A stretch of 64,000 nt of DNA from positions 62,001 through 126,000 of the forward strand of contig WBZZ01005857.1 in the NCBI GenBank assembly GCA_019918135.1, given 5' to 3'. The notes beneath the pieces are model-generated. The model saw only the letters and a list, made by a program, of their open reading frames with translations. It ran no database searches and was not told the DNA's origin. The DNA is from Paulinella micropora. Its lineage: Eukaryota; Cercozoa; Imbricatea; Euglyphida; Paulinellidae. Shown here piece after piece: positions 36,551 to 45,492 of the stretch; the stretch's first letter is position 1; each line of letters starts with the position of its first letter. Both the position numbers and the translations under genes were made by a program.

Positions 36551-37579
36551 TCAGGGAGCTTGCAGGGAAGCGCCGGGCCCGTACGTTAAGACCGAATTGA
36601 TGCTGCCCTTTTCGATTACAGCTAGAAAAAGCTGTGCAAAGCCTAGTCCGTACTTGCGCGCGCATTCGACCGCATGCCCATAGCCCGGGACACGCCGTAG
36701 CTCAGCCGCCGTCGCTGACGACGACGACGACGAGCGCGACCACTGAGTCGTCATCGTGTCCAGGCGCTGCCCAAGCTCCAGACATGCAGCCCCGGAATCC
36801 AGACTGCGCCCTTCGGCGAACAAACGCCCGGCCAAACGGCATAGGCCTTCCTCAGAGCGGCTATCAAGATCTGCAACGTAGCGCCCACTGTCTGGTGTCA
36901 GACAGTTGCGATGTTTCGTTACATAATGAGCGACTATGTGCACGAGTTCATGCATGACTGTATTTTGCAGCTCTGCTGCGCTGGCCAGCGCAGCTGGATA
37001 AACGGAAATAGACGTGATGCAAGCCAGCAAATTTGTGTCCTTGTCAAAGGCGCTCAGACGAGATCTGCCCACGCATTGTATGCGCGTAGCTCCTAGCACA
37101 CACTGCACACCCTCTGTGTGCTGCTCATGACGGTCGTGGTTGGCTGGACGGATCTTGCCTGCCAGCGCCTGCGCTGATCCGTCCTGGAACACCAGTAGGC
37201 CTTGCTGGCGCAGGCAGCCATCAAGTTCCGCGATCGCCCTTTGTGCAATCGCTACCAGGTCGCATGCTCCTCCTGGCTGACCGCCGGATAGAGGGGCCGG
37301 TAAGGGTGGGGAAGAAGGCATGGGCTCACCCGCGCGCGCAGGAAGGGGAGGAGCAGCACGGTGCCCCCCGCCAGGTTGAGGAGCAACGGAGGGGGGTTCG
37401 GGGGGGGGGGGGCGGAATTGCTTTTTTCTTCTAGGTCGCACCCCACTTGGCCTGCTAAACAATCGCACACGCAGCTCTCTGATTTCCGAGCGTGTGAGCT
37501 TACGCTCGTCACCAGGGGGCTGGCTTTCACCCGGGGTGGTGCGTCTTCGTTTGCTCGTCACAGCTTTGGCGTGTTTCAT
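36551..37579 (-). CDS. DA1-like zinc metallopeptidase (342 aa)
   Basis: Probable peptidase of the DA1-like group, known in plants and some bacteria as ubiquitin-activated proteases. The zinc site is HELVH (210-214) with His218 following. It is preceded by a hydrophobic strand-helix (ITSISVYPAALASAAELQNTV) and followed by SEEGLCRLAGRLF, where Glu243-Glu244-Gly245 matches the family's EEGI region supplying the third zinc ligand. The end, AVECARKYGLGFAQLF, matches the family's AV-KYGL helix. The N-terminal 100 residues are basic and proline-rich (KRRRTTPGESQ; RPRRKKQFRPPPPEPP), with no LIM or ubiquitin-binding domain. Start: ATG at 37579. A copy lacking the active site lies at 39066-39997. Possible role: cutting a host regulator. 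Confidence 0.65.
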   Translation of the reverse strand: MKHAKAVTSKRRRTTPGESQPPGDERKLTRSEIRELRVRLFSRPSGVRPRRKKQFRPPPPEPPSVAPQPGGGHRAAPPLPARAGEPMPSSPPLPAPLSGGQPGGACDLVAIAQRAIAELDGCLRQQGLLVFQDGSAQALAGKIRPANHDRHEQHTEGVQCVLGATRIQCVGRSRLSAFDKDTNLLACITSISVYPAALASAAELQNTVMHELVHIVAHYVTKHRNCLTPDSGRYVADLDSRSEEGLCRLAGRLFAEGRSLDSGAACLELGQRLDTMTTQWSRSSSSSSATAAELRRVPGYGHAVECARKYGLGFAQLFLAVIEKGSINSVLTYGPGASLQAP

Positions 37580-38200
37580 GCTGGGGGGTTTGGCGTTTGA
37601 CGACTAGTCCCGGCAGCCTTGTTTACACACTAAAACCCGCCAAAGTTCCATCAGCATCATCGACGCATCTGCTGCCCCCCCCCCTCCCCTCGCAGAAGGG
37701 GGGGGGGTGCGCCGCCCCACCCTAGCCACGCGCTGGCTCCGCTGCGCAGCAACCCCCCCCCCCCCCCTCTTTTTGTGTCGCCAGAGAAGGGGGGAGGACA
37801 AAAGCTATCTCCTCACTCAGAACATCCGCGCTAGAAACTACATGTGCTAGTGTTTCGGGTCCATCCAGTGTACTTGCTGTCGCCGCCACTGGTTGGATCT
37901 GAAACACACTGCCGGGGTTGAAAATTATGCAAAAACATATATTTCAGCAGCTTTGTCATAAAAACACAAGCCTCGTCTGGCCTCCGTGCCCTGATCGCCC
38001 CAGTTCCAGCTCGGATCAATGGTGTAGCAAAAAATTTGTTTTCCCCCCACCCGGAAGCGAGGAAATGGTATTACGCCTGCATGTAGGAGTCTCAGGGGGG
38101 GGGGGGAGAAAGAAAGCAATGGGCCCGGTTGCTCCTCTCTCCCTGACAGCTGCTTTCTTTTTCTTGCTCTCAGAAGTGCTCTGCGGTTATCTGTTTTTTA
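37580..38200. repeat. Upstream part of the duplicated segment
   Basis: Much of this region (about 37780-38100) recurs at about 39870-40190, in the same order relative to the peptidase copies. It has C runs near 37675-37685 and 37750-37767 and a G run near 38095-38106. A minus-strand frame (37722-37907) reading FQIQPVAA and ADVLSEEIAFVLPPS is conserved in both copies and might be a leader exon of the peptidase genes. Confidence 0.6.
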
Positions 38201-38201
38201 A

Positions 38202-38209
38202 TATAAAAG
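38202..38209 (+). promoter_or_regulatory. TATA box of the 38268 gene
   Basis: TATAAAAG lies 66 bases before the ATG at 38268, in an A/T-rich stretch after GTTTTTTAA. This is the clearest promoter in the window and indicates eukaryotic-type transcription initiation. Confidence 0.6.
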
Positions 38210-38267
38210 TGCCCTGAAAAGAAAAATCAACAAAAGCAGTTAAGCTGCCTGTCTTCCTCTACTCCCC

Positions 38268-38837
38268 ATGTCAGGGCAGGGAACAAGCGTGAACAAAGAC
38301 TTACAGGCCTTCTTAGACCAGATTGAATCGAGGCGCAAACAAAGCAAACCAGAGACACTTAGCATGCCAGAGGCGGTGATACAGTACCTAGAGGAAAAGA
38401 TTGCACGGCGGGTCCATCATGCTATAGCTGCGTACGATGGTACCGTTGACCGCGGTACGGAAGAGGTGATAGCAGCTGCCCGAGAGATGTTGGAAAGATA
38501 CGAACGACAGCAGAAGCACTGCCACCATTGTCGATGTCCTCCCGTGCAGCTGTTTGATTTAGTTTTTCAGACGTCCTTGCTAACCGAGAAGCGGGAGCCC
38601 TACACTTTTGGCGCAGAAGCGAAGTTTGCAGCACTGCAGAAAGATCCAATATGGATAGCCCTTCCGCCTAAATATCAAAAAATAGCCACGGAACATTTCC
38701 TGGAGCTGCGGAGAGATATTGCGAATTTCAACGAATCTAGCGAACGAAGCGAGAAAGCCATTCTCTGTCAAAAATACGGCGATGCCATCAGGTCCGCCCG
38801 AGCAGCAGCAGCTGCCCTCAAAACCACCAACGCCTAA
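38268..38837 (+). CDS. Unrecognised helical protein (189 aa)
   Basis: ATG at 38268 after a TATA box. Nearly all helical: LQAFLDQIESRRKQ, PEAVIQYLEEKIARRVHHAI, EEVIAAAREMLERYERQ, and HFLELRRDIANFNESSERS. A cluster CHHCRCPP (about residues 85-92) could bind a metal. No membrane span or signal peptide. It lies between the two copies of the duplicated peptidase region, on the opposite strand, so it was either inserted between them or forms part of one repeat unit whose second copy was lost. Function unknown. Confidence 0.7.
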   Translation: MSGQGTSVNKDLQAFLDQIESRRKQSKPETLSMPEAVIQYLEEKIARRVHHAIAAYDGTVDRGTEEVIAAAREMLERYERQQKHCHHCRCPPVQLFDLVFQTSLLTEKREPYTFGAEAKFAALQKDPIWIALPPKYQKIATEHFLELRRDIANFNESSERSEKAILCQKYGDAIRSARAAAAALKTTNA

Positions 38838-39065
38838 CAAGCACGTTTTGCACTGTGCTGTGTGATACTCGGCACAGTTCTTGCTTAAGGCAAATTTCGG
38901 TTTCACAGAAATTGATCAAGAAAATCCAATCGACAGGTTTATTTACACAAAAAACAAGAGCTGTCAATACGTTTTTTTGTAAATAAAAAAAGAGCCACAG
39001 CCGCAAAGTCTTAAACTTGCAAAAAATTGGAGCCGGATTATCTGGCCCAAAGTTCTAGGTCAAAA
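38838..39065. other. A/T-rich convergent end region
   Basis: Contains AAATAAAAAAAGAG near 38980 (plus-strand polyadenylation-like). From about 39060 the duplicated peptidase sequence begins. Nothing else seen. Confidence 0.5.
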
Positions 39066-39997
39066 TCAGGGTGCTTTTGCAGGCAAGCGCCGGGAGCCGT
39101 ACGTTAAGACCGAATTGATGCTGCCCTTTTGGGTGACAGCTAGAAAAAGCTGTGCAAAGCCTAGCCCGTACTTGCGCGCGCAGTCGACCGCCTGCCCATA
39201 GCCCGGGACACGCCGTAGCTCAGCTGCCGCCGTCGTCGTCGTCGTGTCCAGGCGCCGCCAAAGCTCCAGACACGCAGCCCCGGAATCAAGACCGCGCCCC
39301 TCGGCGAACAAACGCCCAGCCAAACGGCACAGGCCTTCCTCCGAGCGGCTATCAAGATCTGCAACGTAGCGCGCGCTGTCCGGTGTCAAGCAGCCCTGCC
39401 GATGCAAGCCAGCAAATTTGCGTCCTTGTCAAAGGCGCTCAGACGAGATCTGCCCACGCATTGTATGCGCGTAGCTCCTAGCACACACTGCACACCCTCT
39501 GTGTGCTGCTCATGACGGTCGTGGTTGGCTGGACGGATCTTGCCTGCCAGCGCCTGCGCTGATCCGTCCTGGAACACCAGTAGGCCTTGCTGGCGCAGGC
39601 AGCCATCAAGTTCCGCGATCGCCCTTTGCGCAATCGCTACCAGGTCGCCTGCTCCTTCTTGCTGACCGGGCACCCCACCTGGCCTGCTAAACAATCGCGC
39701 ACGCAGCTCTCTGATTTCCGAGCGTGTTAGCTCACGTTCGTCACCAGGGGGCTGGCTTTCACCCGGGGTGTTGCATCTTCGTTTGCTCTTCACAGCCCCT
39801 GCTGGGATGCTAGCTCCGCTGCGCAGCACCCCCCCCCCCCCCCTCTCTCTCTCTCCTTTTTTTTGTATCGCCAGAGAAGGGGGGAGGACAAAAGCTATCT
39901 CCTCACTCAGAACATCCGCGCCAGAAACTACAAGTGCTAGTGTTTCGGATCCACCCAGTGTACTTGCTGCCGCCGCCACTGGTTGGATCTGAAACAC
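39066..39997 (-). pseudogene. Second DA1-like copy with the active site deleted
   Basis: This copy matches 36551-37579 closely, including the C-terminal end and the ALAGKIRPANHDRHEQ region, but about 100 bases encoding the HELVH helix and the preceding hydrophobic strand are gone (compare 39400-39415 with 36898-37020). The deletion also breaks the frame, leaving an N-terminal open frame (39386-39997) and a C-terminal open frame (39066-39407). The proline-rich insert of the intact copy and its ATG are also missing. The N-terminal frame is now open into an upstream sequence (FQIQPVAA...). It cannot be an active peptidase; a truncated product remains possible. Confidence 0.8.
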
Positions 39998-40319
39998 ACT
40001 GCCGGGTTTGAGAATTATGCAAAAAGATATACTTCAACAGCTTTGTCATAAAAACACAAGCCTCGTCTGGCATCCGTGCCCTGATCGCCCCAGGTCCAGC
40101 TCAGATTAATGGTGTAGCTCTTTCTGGCTGTTTTCCCCCACCCGAAAGCGAGGAAATGGTATTACGCCTAAATGTAGGAGTCTCGCAGGGGGGGGGGGAA
40201 GAGGCAGGGATCGGGGGGGGGGGGGGAGGGGGGGGGGTGCAGTGTGCCCTCTCCCCCGTTGTACAAGAAAAAAAATCATAATATCTTTAATAAAGATTCT
40301 TTGATAAGATTTATTTTTC
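39998..40319. repeat. Rest of duplicated upstream segment
   Basis: Bases to about 40190 match 37880-38100. G runs lie near 40190-40199, 40213-40238. From about 40255 an A/T-rich segment (ATCATAATATCTTTAATAAAGATTCTTTGATAAG, in part) recurs at about 41615-41650, so it also belongs to a repeated end region of the next two related genes. Confidence 0.6.
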
Positions 40320-40589
40320 ATGTGCGCTGTCTTTGGCGCAGTGGCTGTCCATTTCCGCCGCAACGGCCTGCGAAATTTTGAGCCTGCCGCTGCACAAACA
40401 CCAGGGAGGACTATTTTTTTGTCTTGTCTAATGGCGCTGTCTTTTGGCCAGCGGCTCACCGTCGCTGCCGCGGGCAGGTGCAGGAGGGCTCGCAGGCGAC
40501 GAGCGCTCGTCGTCTGCGAGCCAACTCTGGTCCGTCAATAAGCTTGGATCCTCTGCGACCTCGTAGATGAGCCGCAAAGGGTCGATTGT

Positions 40590-40676
40590 CCCGGGGGGCA
40601 TGCTGCCCCCCCGAACCCCCCCTGCCCCCCCCCCCCCTCCTCGCTCTCACTCAGCCCGCTGGCGCGGGCAGGGGGA
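40590..40676. mobile_element. GC-rich double-hairpin element, copy 1
   Basis: First hairpin GGGGGGCATGCTGCCCCCC (stem of eight, loop TGC), then GAACCCCCCCTGCC, a C run, and second hairpin GCCCGCTGGCGCGGGC (stem of six, loop TGGC). Bases from the first hairpin through CCTGCC match the reverse complement of the copy at 46571-46635. It interrupts the degenerate gene between VNIP and LRLIYEV where the intact relative has unrelated codons. Confidence 0.65.
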
Positions 40677-40999
40677 ACGAGAGCAGGGTGAGTCTCACAA
40701 GGAATATTTACCCCGGACAACTTGATTTCCTTGAAGAGCACCACGTGGTAGGCAGTATACTTCTTGCTCCGCGTTTCTGCGCTGCAATCGCCCGCCGTCG
40801 GGGTTCTCTAATCTCTCGAAGCTTGAGCGCAGGCATATCTTGAAAAACTGCGCGAGCAAGCCCCGACAGGCATGGGGCGACAGAGCTGCCGGCCCCCCCC
40901 CCCCCACTCTTTGCGTCGGCCCCCGGCTCACGGGCCAAACGGTTCAAAGTATTTGGGCTGATTGCAAGCCCGTGTGACCTTGTCCAGAGCGCATGCCCG

Positions 41000-41057
41000 T
41001 CCCGGGGGGCATGCCCCCCGCGCCCCCCCTTCCAGCCCGCACCAGCGGGTTGGGGAG
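41000..41057. mobile_element. GC-rich double-hairpin element, copy 2
   Basis: Shorter form: GGGGGGCATGCCCCCC, then GCGCCCCCCCTTCCA, then GCCCGCACCAGCGGGTT. At the matching position of the intact gene (42254-42285) a degenerate trace, CCCGGGAGGCATACCCCGCGGG, is read as codons, so the insertion predates the duplication. Confidence 0.6.
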
Positions 41058-41520
41058 GTGGGGTTTCTGCTCCTCTGCATTGACAAAAGGGGGACTTCGC
41101 TAAGCCCCGCAAATTGTCCCTGCGCCCACGCCAGGAAGGTATCGGGCCGCCCGCTATACAGACACCAGGTGCCCAACAGTCCCAGCAGCCGCTTCCGCGC
41201 CGCGAGTCGGCACGCCGTCGCGTAGTTCAGCTCACCCCTTGCCGACGGGTGTCTTAGCAGCAATTTCAGATACGGCACCCGGTCCAGCGCCCGGAGGTCC
41301 CGCCACGTAGGGGCGTCGTACCCGTAACCAGCCCGGCGGCGGGTTTGTCTTCATCCCTCCTCTCCTTCTGCAACCTGATCTCTCTGCGCAGTTCCTCGTC
41401 GGTCATGCTCATCGCCGCCTGCTCCATCTGCTTGACGGCCGATCTCTTGGCCTCCTGCCGCTCCTCTCTCGGGCCTTGTCCGCTTACTCGTTCCGTTCCT
41501 CGTGCATTTCTTCCGTCACT

Positions 41521-41556
41521 CTCCAGCCCGCTGGCACGGGCAGGGGGGGCAAGAGG
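41521..41556. mobile_element. GC-rich double-hairpin element, half copy
   Basis: Only the second hairpin, CCAGCCCGCTGGCACGGGCAGG, followed by a G run. It lies at the 5 prime boundary of the degenerate gene and just before the 3 prime end region of the intact one. Confidence 0.5.
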
Positions 41557-41749
41557 CAGGGGAGGGGGGGGGGGTGCAGTGTGTGTTCCCCTTCCCCTTT
41601 GCTGTAAAAGGAAAAAAAATATCTTTAATGAAGATTCTTTGATAAGATTTACTTTTCATGTGCGCTATTTTTGGCGCAATGGCTGTCCATTTCCGCCGCA
41701 ACCTCGCGCGGACTCAAGAGAGAGAAAGTTCAGCCGCGCCGTCTGAGAA

Positions 41750-42935
41750 CCAACACGGGTCAGTCAATAAGGTCGGTTCTTTTGCGACCTCGTGGATAAG
41801 TCTAATAACATTGATGTTGCTTCTTTCTTCCTCCGGCTTCTCTTGCTCGCAAAAAAATTGAATCCATTTAAACAACACAACGCGATAGACAACATGCGTG
41901 CCTTTGTTATGGGCATTTCTGCGCTGCAACGGCCGGCCGCTGGCGGTTTTCAATCTTTCAAAGCATGATCGCAGGCATATTTAAAAAAACTGCACGAGCA
42001 GGTCCCGATAGGAATGGGAGGATAACGTCGTCGTCGGGGGGCCCCTGCTTTCCTCGTCGGCCACGTGGTGACGCACCAGCTCAATTAGCGTATCGCGTAT
42101 TCCCCCAGATTTCCAGCCCATGTGGCTTTGTCCAGAGTGTATGCCCGCCCCTAAACAGCGACTCGATCCTGTGTTGGTTTTCGGCCACTCTGCGCCAGGA
42201 AAGAAACTCGCCGCCCAACAATCTATCCATAGGTGTGTGGCCAGAATGCTCGCCCCGGGAGGCATACCCCGCGGGCTGGGGACTTTCCAACAACAAAGTT
42301 GCAAGGGTTTCAAGAAAAACCACACGGGCTATGTGGGTTTTGTTTCTTTCGGCAGACAAGCCAGGATCCTCTGCGAGATTTGCCCACTCTCCCTGCACCG
42401 AGGCCTGCAAAAATTCGGGCCTTCCGCTGCACAAACACCAGGTGCCCAACAGACCAAGCAGCGGCCTGCATGCCGCGACTCGGCACGCAGTCGCATAGTT
42501 TAGCCGCCCCCTCGCCGAGGGGTGTCTTAACAGCAATTTCAGGTACTCCAAGCTGCCCAAATCAGACCCTTTCAATCCAGCGTCAAGGGCAAGAGTCCCC
42601 TCATCTACAAGAGGGTCCCCTCCGCCCGCTTTATAGAGGGCAATTTTTGCTTTGAGCTCTTCGTCTGTCAGATCCATAGCTGCCGACTGCAGCTGCTCGA
42701 TGACTGAATTTCGGGCTGCGCTTTGCTGTGTTCTGATTTCTTTATCCCCTGTCTCCTCCGATCTTGGATCTGGCTTCAGGCGCTTTGGTTTCTCTGCCCT
42801 TGCACTTCCCTTCTTCGGGCCTCTTTTGCGCCTTTTGGCACCGGCTGTAGTATCAGTGCCGGGGGCTTGCTCTGTTTTTTTAGTGCAGGGAGTAGAAGAT
42901 GCCGCGTCCCATCGACAGATCATACTGCTACCCAT
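41750..42935 (-). CDS. Unrecognised basic nuclear-type protein, in several frames
   Basis: ATG at 42935 opens a 284-residue frame ending at 42081. It starts with a very basic stretch (AKRRKRGPKKGSARAEKPKR), probably a nuclear localisation signal, followed by LTDEELKAKIALYKAGGGDP, a helical core (LEYLKLLLRHPSARGRL, LLGLLGTWCLCSGRP) and MDRLLGGEFLSWRRV. Comparison with the degenerate relative shows more coding downstream: DTLIELVRHHVADEESRG (42090-42030), a piece around ICLRSCFERLKTASGRP (41950-41900) and INVIRLIHEVAKEPTLLTDP (about 41820-41760). These are in other frames with a stop in between, so introns or damage are present. Function unknown. The gene just upstream encodes an HNH protein. 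Confidence 0.55.
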
Positions 42936-42953
42936 AGCACCCGTTATAGCTAA

Positions 42954-43463
42954 CTATGGCAGACTCTCGATCCTCGACTCTGCTCCAGGACGCAAGTAGT
43001 TGCAAAAGGCCTTTGCACCACGGGCGGCCACGCTACCAATGTATGCTATTTTTTCTGCTGGCAAAAAATCACTGAACGAGATGTTTACTGGGCCAGGCAT
43101 CATTACATAGTTGCGAGGGTGGTCAACGCCTCCCCAACTGCGTGGCATGATGTGATCCACGTGCCATTTAGGTGCACCTGGCATGAAGAAGGGAGCCAGG
43201 CGCGCCTGCCACTTATTGGCCAAGATCCATTGTCGCGCCTGTGACGTGCTGACCAAGCGTCTCTCGTTGGCCAGTGGCACTATTGTACCCAAATAGATAG
43301 GGCGCAGCCCCTGAATGCGCGGATTGTTGGCCTTGGCTGCAATCACTTTTAGCTTGTCCTGCAACCTCTGCAGCGTCTCCTCAGAATCTGCTAAGACCAA
43401 GTCCTGCTCGTCTAGCGCGCATACCAAAAGCTCTCGTGTGTCCTTACAATCATCTGCACACAT
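42954..43463 (-). CDS. HNH-type endonuclease (about 169 aa)
   Basis: The motif KWHVDHIMPRSWGGVDHPRN (residues about 99-118) is an HNH nuclease core: His101 and Asp103-His104, then the distal Asn118 at a typical spacing. The rest is helical (SEETLQRLQDKLKVIAA; SQARQWILANKWQARL). The ATG at 43463 is preferred; the frame is open further upstream, but a TGTGTGCAG acceptor-like sequence just there suggests an alternative upstream exon. HNH enzymes of this size are often homing or mobile-element nucleases, though they can also act in DNA packaging or repair. A decayed relative lies at 16340-16665. The adjacent gene pair carries GC-rich mobile elements, but no direct link is shown. Confidence 0.7.
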   Translation of the reverse strand: MCADDCKDTRELLVCALDEQDLVLADSEETLQRLQDKLKVIAAKANNPRIQGLRPIYLGTIVPLANERRLVSTSQARQWILANKWQARLAPFFMPGAPKWHVDHIMPRSWGGVDHPRNYVMMPGPVNISFSDFLPAEKIAYIGSVAARGAKAFCNYLRPGAESRIESLP

Positions 43464-43578
43464 ACATACACAAAAAACCAAGGCATAAAACAAACGGAAG
43501 GGTGCAAAGTCAAAGAGAAAAAACGCACTGTTTATGTGGGGCGATACTGGCCCTTAGATACAAACAATCAAGCAAGAT

Positions 43579-45015
43579 TCAGGCTGCGCGTATACCTTGA
43601 TCTTCCCGCTTCTTTTCTGCTTTAATATTTTGATTCGTTGTATCTAAGGGTATTTTTTTAGACGGAGAGCTTGATTCGACGGTCGGGACTAAGGGGGAAG
43701 GTAGAGACACGGAGCGGGGCTGCACAAGACGGAGCTTGTAGTGTGTTGCCTCCTCGGTCAACAGGAACCGGGCCTTGCTCTCGGGTGAGGCTGGGTATGG
43801 AGTAGAAGCTCCTTTTGCGGGCGAAGCTTTCTCAGACGAAAGAGCTCGGAGGGCCCTGTGTGGCCCTTCGGCGCGCGCTCGCTTTTGGTGGGAAGGGCGA
43901 GGGCGGCCAGCACCCCTCGTATTGGGGGCGGCGCCTCTGCCCCCAAAGCGCGCGGGGGCGTCGGTGTCTTGCCACGCGGGGCCCCGACGGGTAGCGTCAG
44001 TCTCGCCCACGCTGGCCTGAAGAACGAAGCTGTCCAAGGCCTCGTCTGTCATGCTGTCGCAGGTGTTGAAGACGAGGTTTGCCGCGAGGGTTTCGAGCGG
44101 GGGGTCACAGAGCGAAAGAGGCGAGCTGGAGTTGGAGCTGGAGCTGAAACTGCCGGCTGCTGGGCGAAACTGGTAGCGGGCAAAGGGGAGCAAAGGCCGC
44201 TGCGCATAGACGGGGTTGTGGCAGGATTCGCCAAAGGGGCAGTGTGATAGATCGCGCGCCCCAGCCTGGAAGCAGCCGGCGCAGGGCTTGCGTTCGGCCT
44301 TGTCGCAGAACGGATAACGACACATCCCCCCTCCTTTCTTGTAGATGGAGAGGCCCACCACGGTGGACAGATCCAACTCCCGCGCAAAGGACGGATGGAG
44401 GCGCGCAAATTCGGCGGTGGCCTTGCACATGAGCAAGCCGGCGTCTGCCCAGCCTAGGACCAGCCCAGGGAACACAAGGTGGTATGAAAGTTTGTCATAT
44501 CTCTTAAGCTGGCGGCGGCGGGCCCCGCCTGATGTGTGGGACAGGTTCTGCCACTTTTCCACGCGGCCGTGACTCTGCAGCACGTGCGCGGTGCAGGCGG
44601 CCCAGGCCTCAGCCGCGGACTTGCCCTCGGCGACCAGACGCACAATAATGAGGCGGGCCAGCACGACGAGGAAGCGCTGCACGAATTCCAAAAAACGCTT
44701 GGGCGTGAGCTCCCGAGTTTGCCGCGCGTCGAGATCGACTATGAGGGCCGAGGGGTTATGTATGACCTGGACCAGAGCGATTCGGTTGAACACGTGTGCG
44801 TAGGGGTTGCGCGCCAGCCTGCGTAACAAGCCGGCCATTAATTTCTGCTCGGGGAGCGTAAGGTGGAGCCGGCCGCCTGACATGAGTGTAAAGTTGGGGG
44901 CCAGCTTTTGCTCCTGCACGCGACGCCTGCCCGTGGCCAGCAGGGTCTGGATGTGCAGGTACAAGCTATGGCCCAAAATCCAAGGTTTCGCCTGCTGCGG
45001 TGTTGGGGTCTGCAT
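43579..45015 (-). CDS. Archaeo-eukaryotic-type DNA primase (478 aa)
   Basis: Primase-polymerase of the AEP superfamily, most like the herpesvirus primase and eukaryotic PrimPol group. Motif I is LIVDLDARQ with Asp94 and Asp96 as metal ligands; motif II is SYHLVFPG with Ser177 and His179; motif III is DLSTVVGLSIYKKGGGMCRY with Asp215, then Arg233 and Lys239 (RYPFCDKA). A cysteine/histidine cluster follows (CAGCFQAGARDLSHC to CH, about 245-266), probably a zinc-binding site. The C-terminal third is low complexity, basic and proline-rich. Start: ATG at 45015. It would make RNA or DNA primers for viral replication. No helicase partner is visible in this window. Confidence 0.7.
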   Translation of the reverse strand: MQTPTPQQAKPWILGHSLYLHIQTLLATGRRRVQEQKLAPNFTLMSGGRLHLTLPEQKLMAGLLRRLARNPYAHVFNRIALVQVIHNPSALIVDLDARQTRELTPKRFLEFVQRFLVVLARLIIVRLVAEGKSAAEAWAACTAHVLQSHGRVEKWQNLSHTSGGARRRQLKRYDKLSYHLVFPGLVLGWADAGLLMCKATAEFARLHPSFARELDLSTVVGLSIYKKGGGMCRYPFCDKAERKPCAGCFQAGARDLSHCPFGESCHNPVYAQRPLLPFARYQFRPAAGSFSSSSNSSSPLSLCDPPLETLAANLVFNTCDSMTDEALDSFVLQASVGETDATRRGPAWQDTDAPARFGGRGAAPNTRGAGRPRPSHQKRARAEGPHRALRALSSEKASPAKGASTPYPASPESKARFLLTEEATHYKLRLVQPRSVSLPSPLVPTVESSSPSKKIPLDTTNQNIKAEKKREDQGIRAA

Positions 45016-45387
45016 CCTTTGACAACTCGGGTATCTTTTTTCTGTTTACTTGTATGGTTTTCTTTCTCCTTTTGAGAAGAAGAGGGAGAGAGATAGATGG
45101 AGGGGGAGAGAGGGGCGGGGGGAAGGGGAGAGTGGGAGGAGGGGGGGGGGGAAGAGAAGAAGAGCAGAGGGGAAGGGGGGGGGAGAGAACTTGCTACCCC
45201 CCCCCCCCCCCGCAAAAAAGAGGAAAAAAAAAGGTTTTTGGTTGACAAAAGAAAATTTAGCCCCCCGGGTTCCGCCAGGGGGGGCGGGGCGTAGCGCTTC
45301 CCGCGTGCGAGTTGAACGGATGCGACTTTTTTCAAGCGGCTGCTGGCAGAGGGGTGCCTAGTGCCAAGACTTTCAATGTAGAAAGTT
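45016..45387. other. Intergenic purine- and C-rich spacer
   Basis: A/T-rich sequence before the primase start, then GAGAGG-rich purine sequence with G runs (near 45139, 45178) and a 14-base C run (near 45198-45211). A short GGGGGGCGGGGC stretch lies near 45280. Apparent frames on both strands are low complexity. No gene supported. Confidence 0.5.
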
Positions 45388-45393
45388 TTTATT
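45388..45393 (-). terminator. Polyadenylation signal
   Basis: AATAAA on the minus strand about 100 bases beyond the stop codon at 45493 of the upstream minus-strand gene. Confidence 0.5.
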
Positions 45394-45492
45394 TAATAAA
45401 AATTGTTGTACTTTTCCTTGCGCACCTTGATACAAAGTTTTGCGTAATCACGTCCCCAGCACGCTGTGTTGGCCGCAGGTAAGCCATGTAGC

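Larger units (their letters stand above)
40430..41520 (-). pseudogene. Degenerate paralogue of the 41750-42935 gene
   Basis: Minus-strand pieces match the neighbour in order but in different frames: EELRREIRLQKEE-like N-terminal text near 41400, YLKLLLRHPSARGELNYATAC (in part, near 41230-41278), LLGLLGTWCLYSGRP, then FERLENPDGGRLQRRNA (near 40780), VVLFKEIK (near 40730) and LRLIYEVAEDPSLLTDQSW (near 40540). Between them lie stops, frame changes and GC-rich double-hairpin insertions (40590-40676, 41000-41057, 41521-41556). Some of the interruptions might be introns. The 3 prime end region ATCTTTAATAAAGATTC is shared with the intact copy. Confidence 0.65.
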
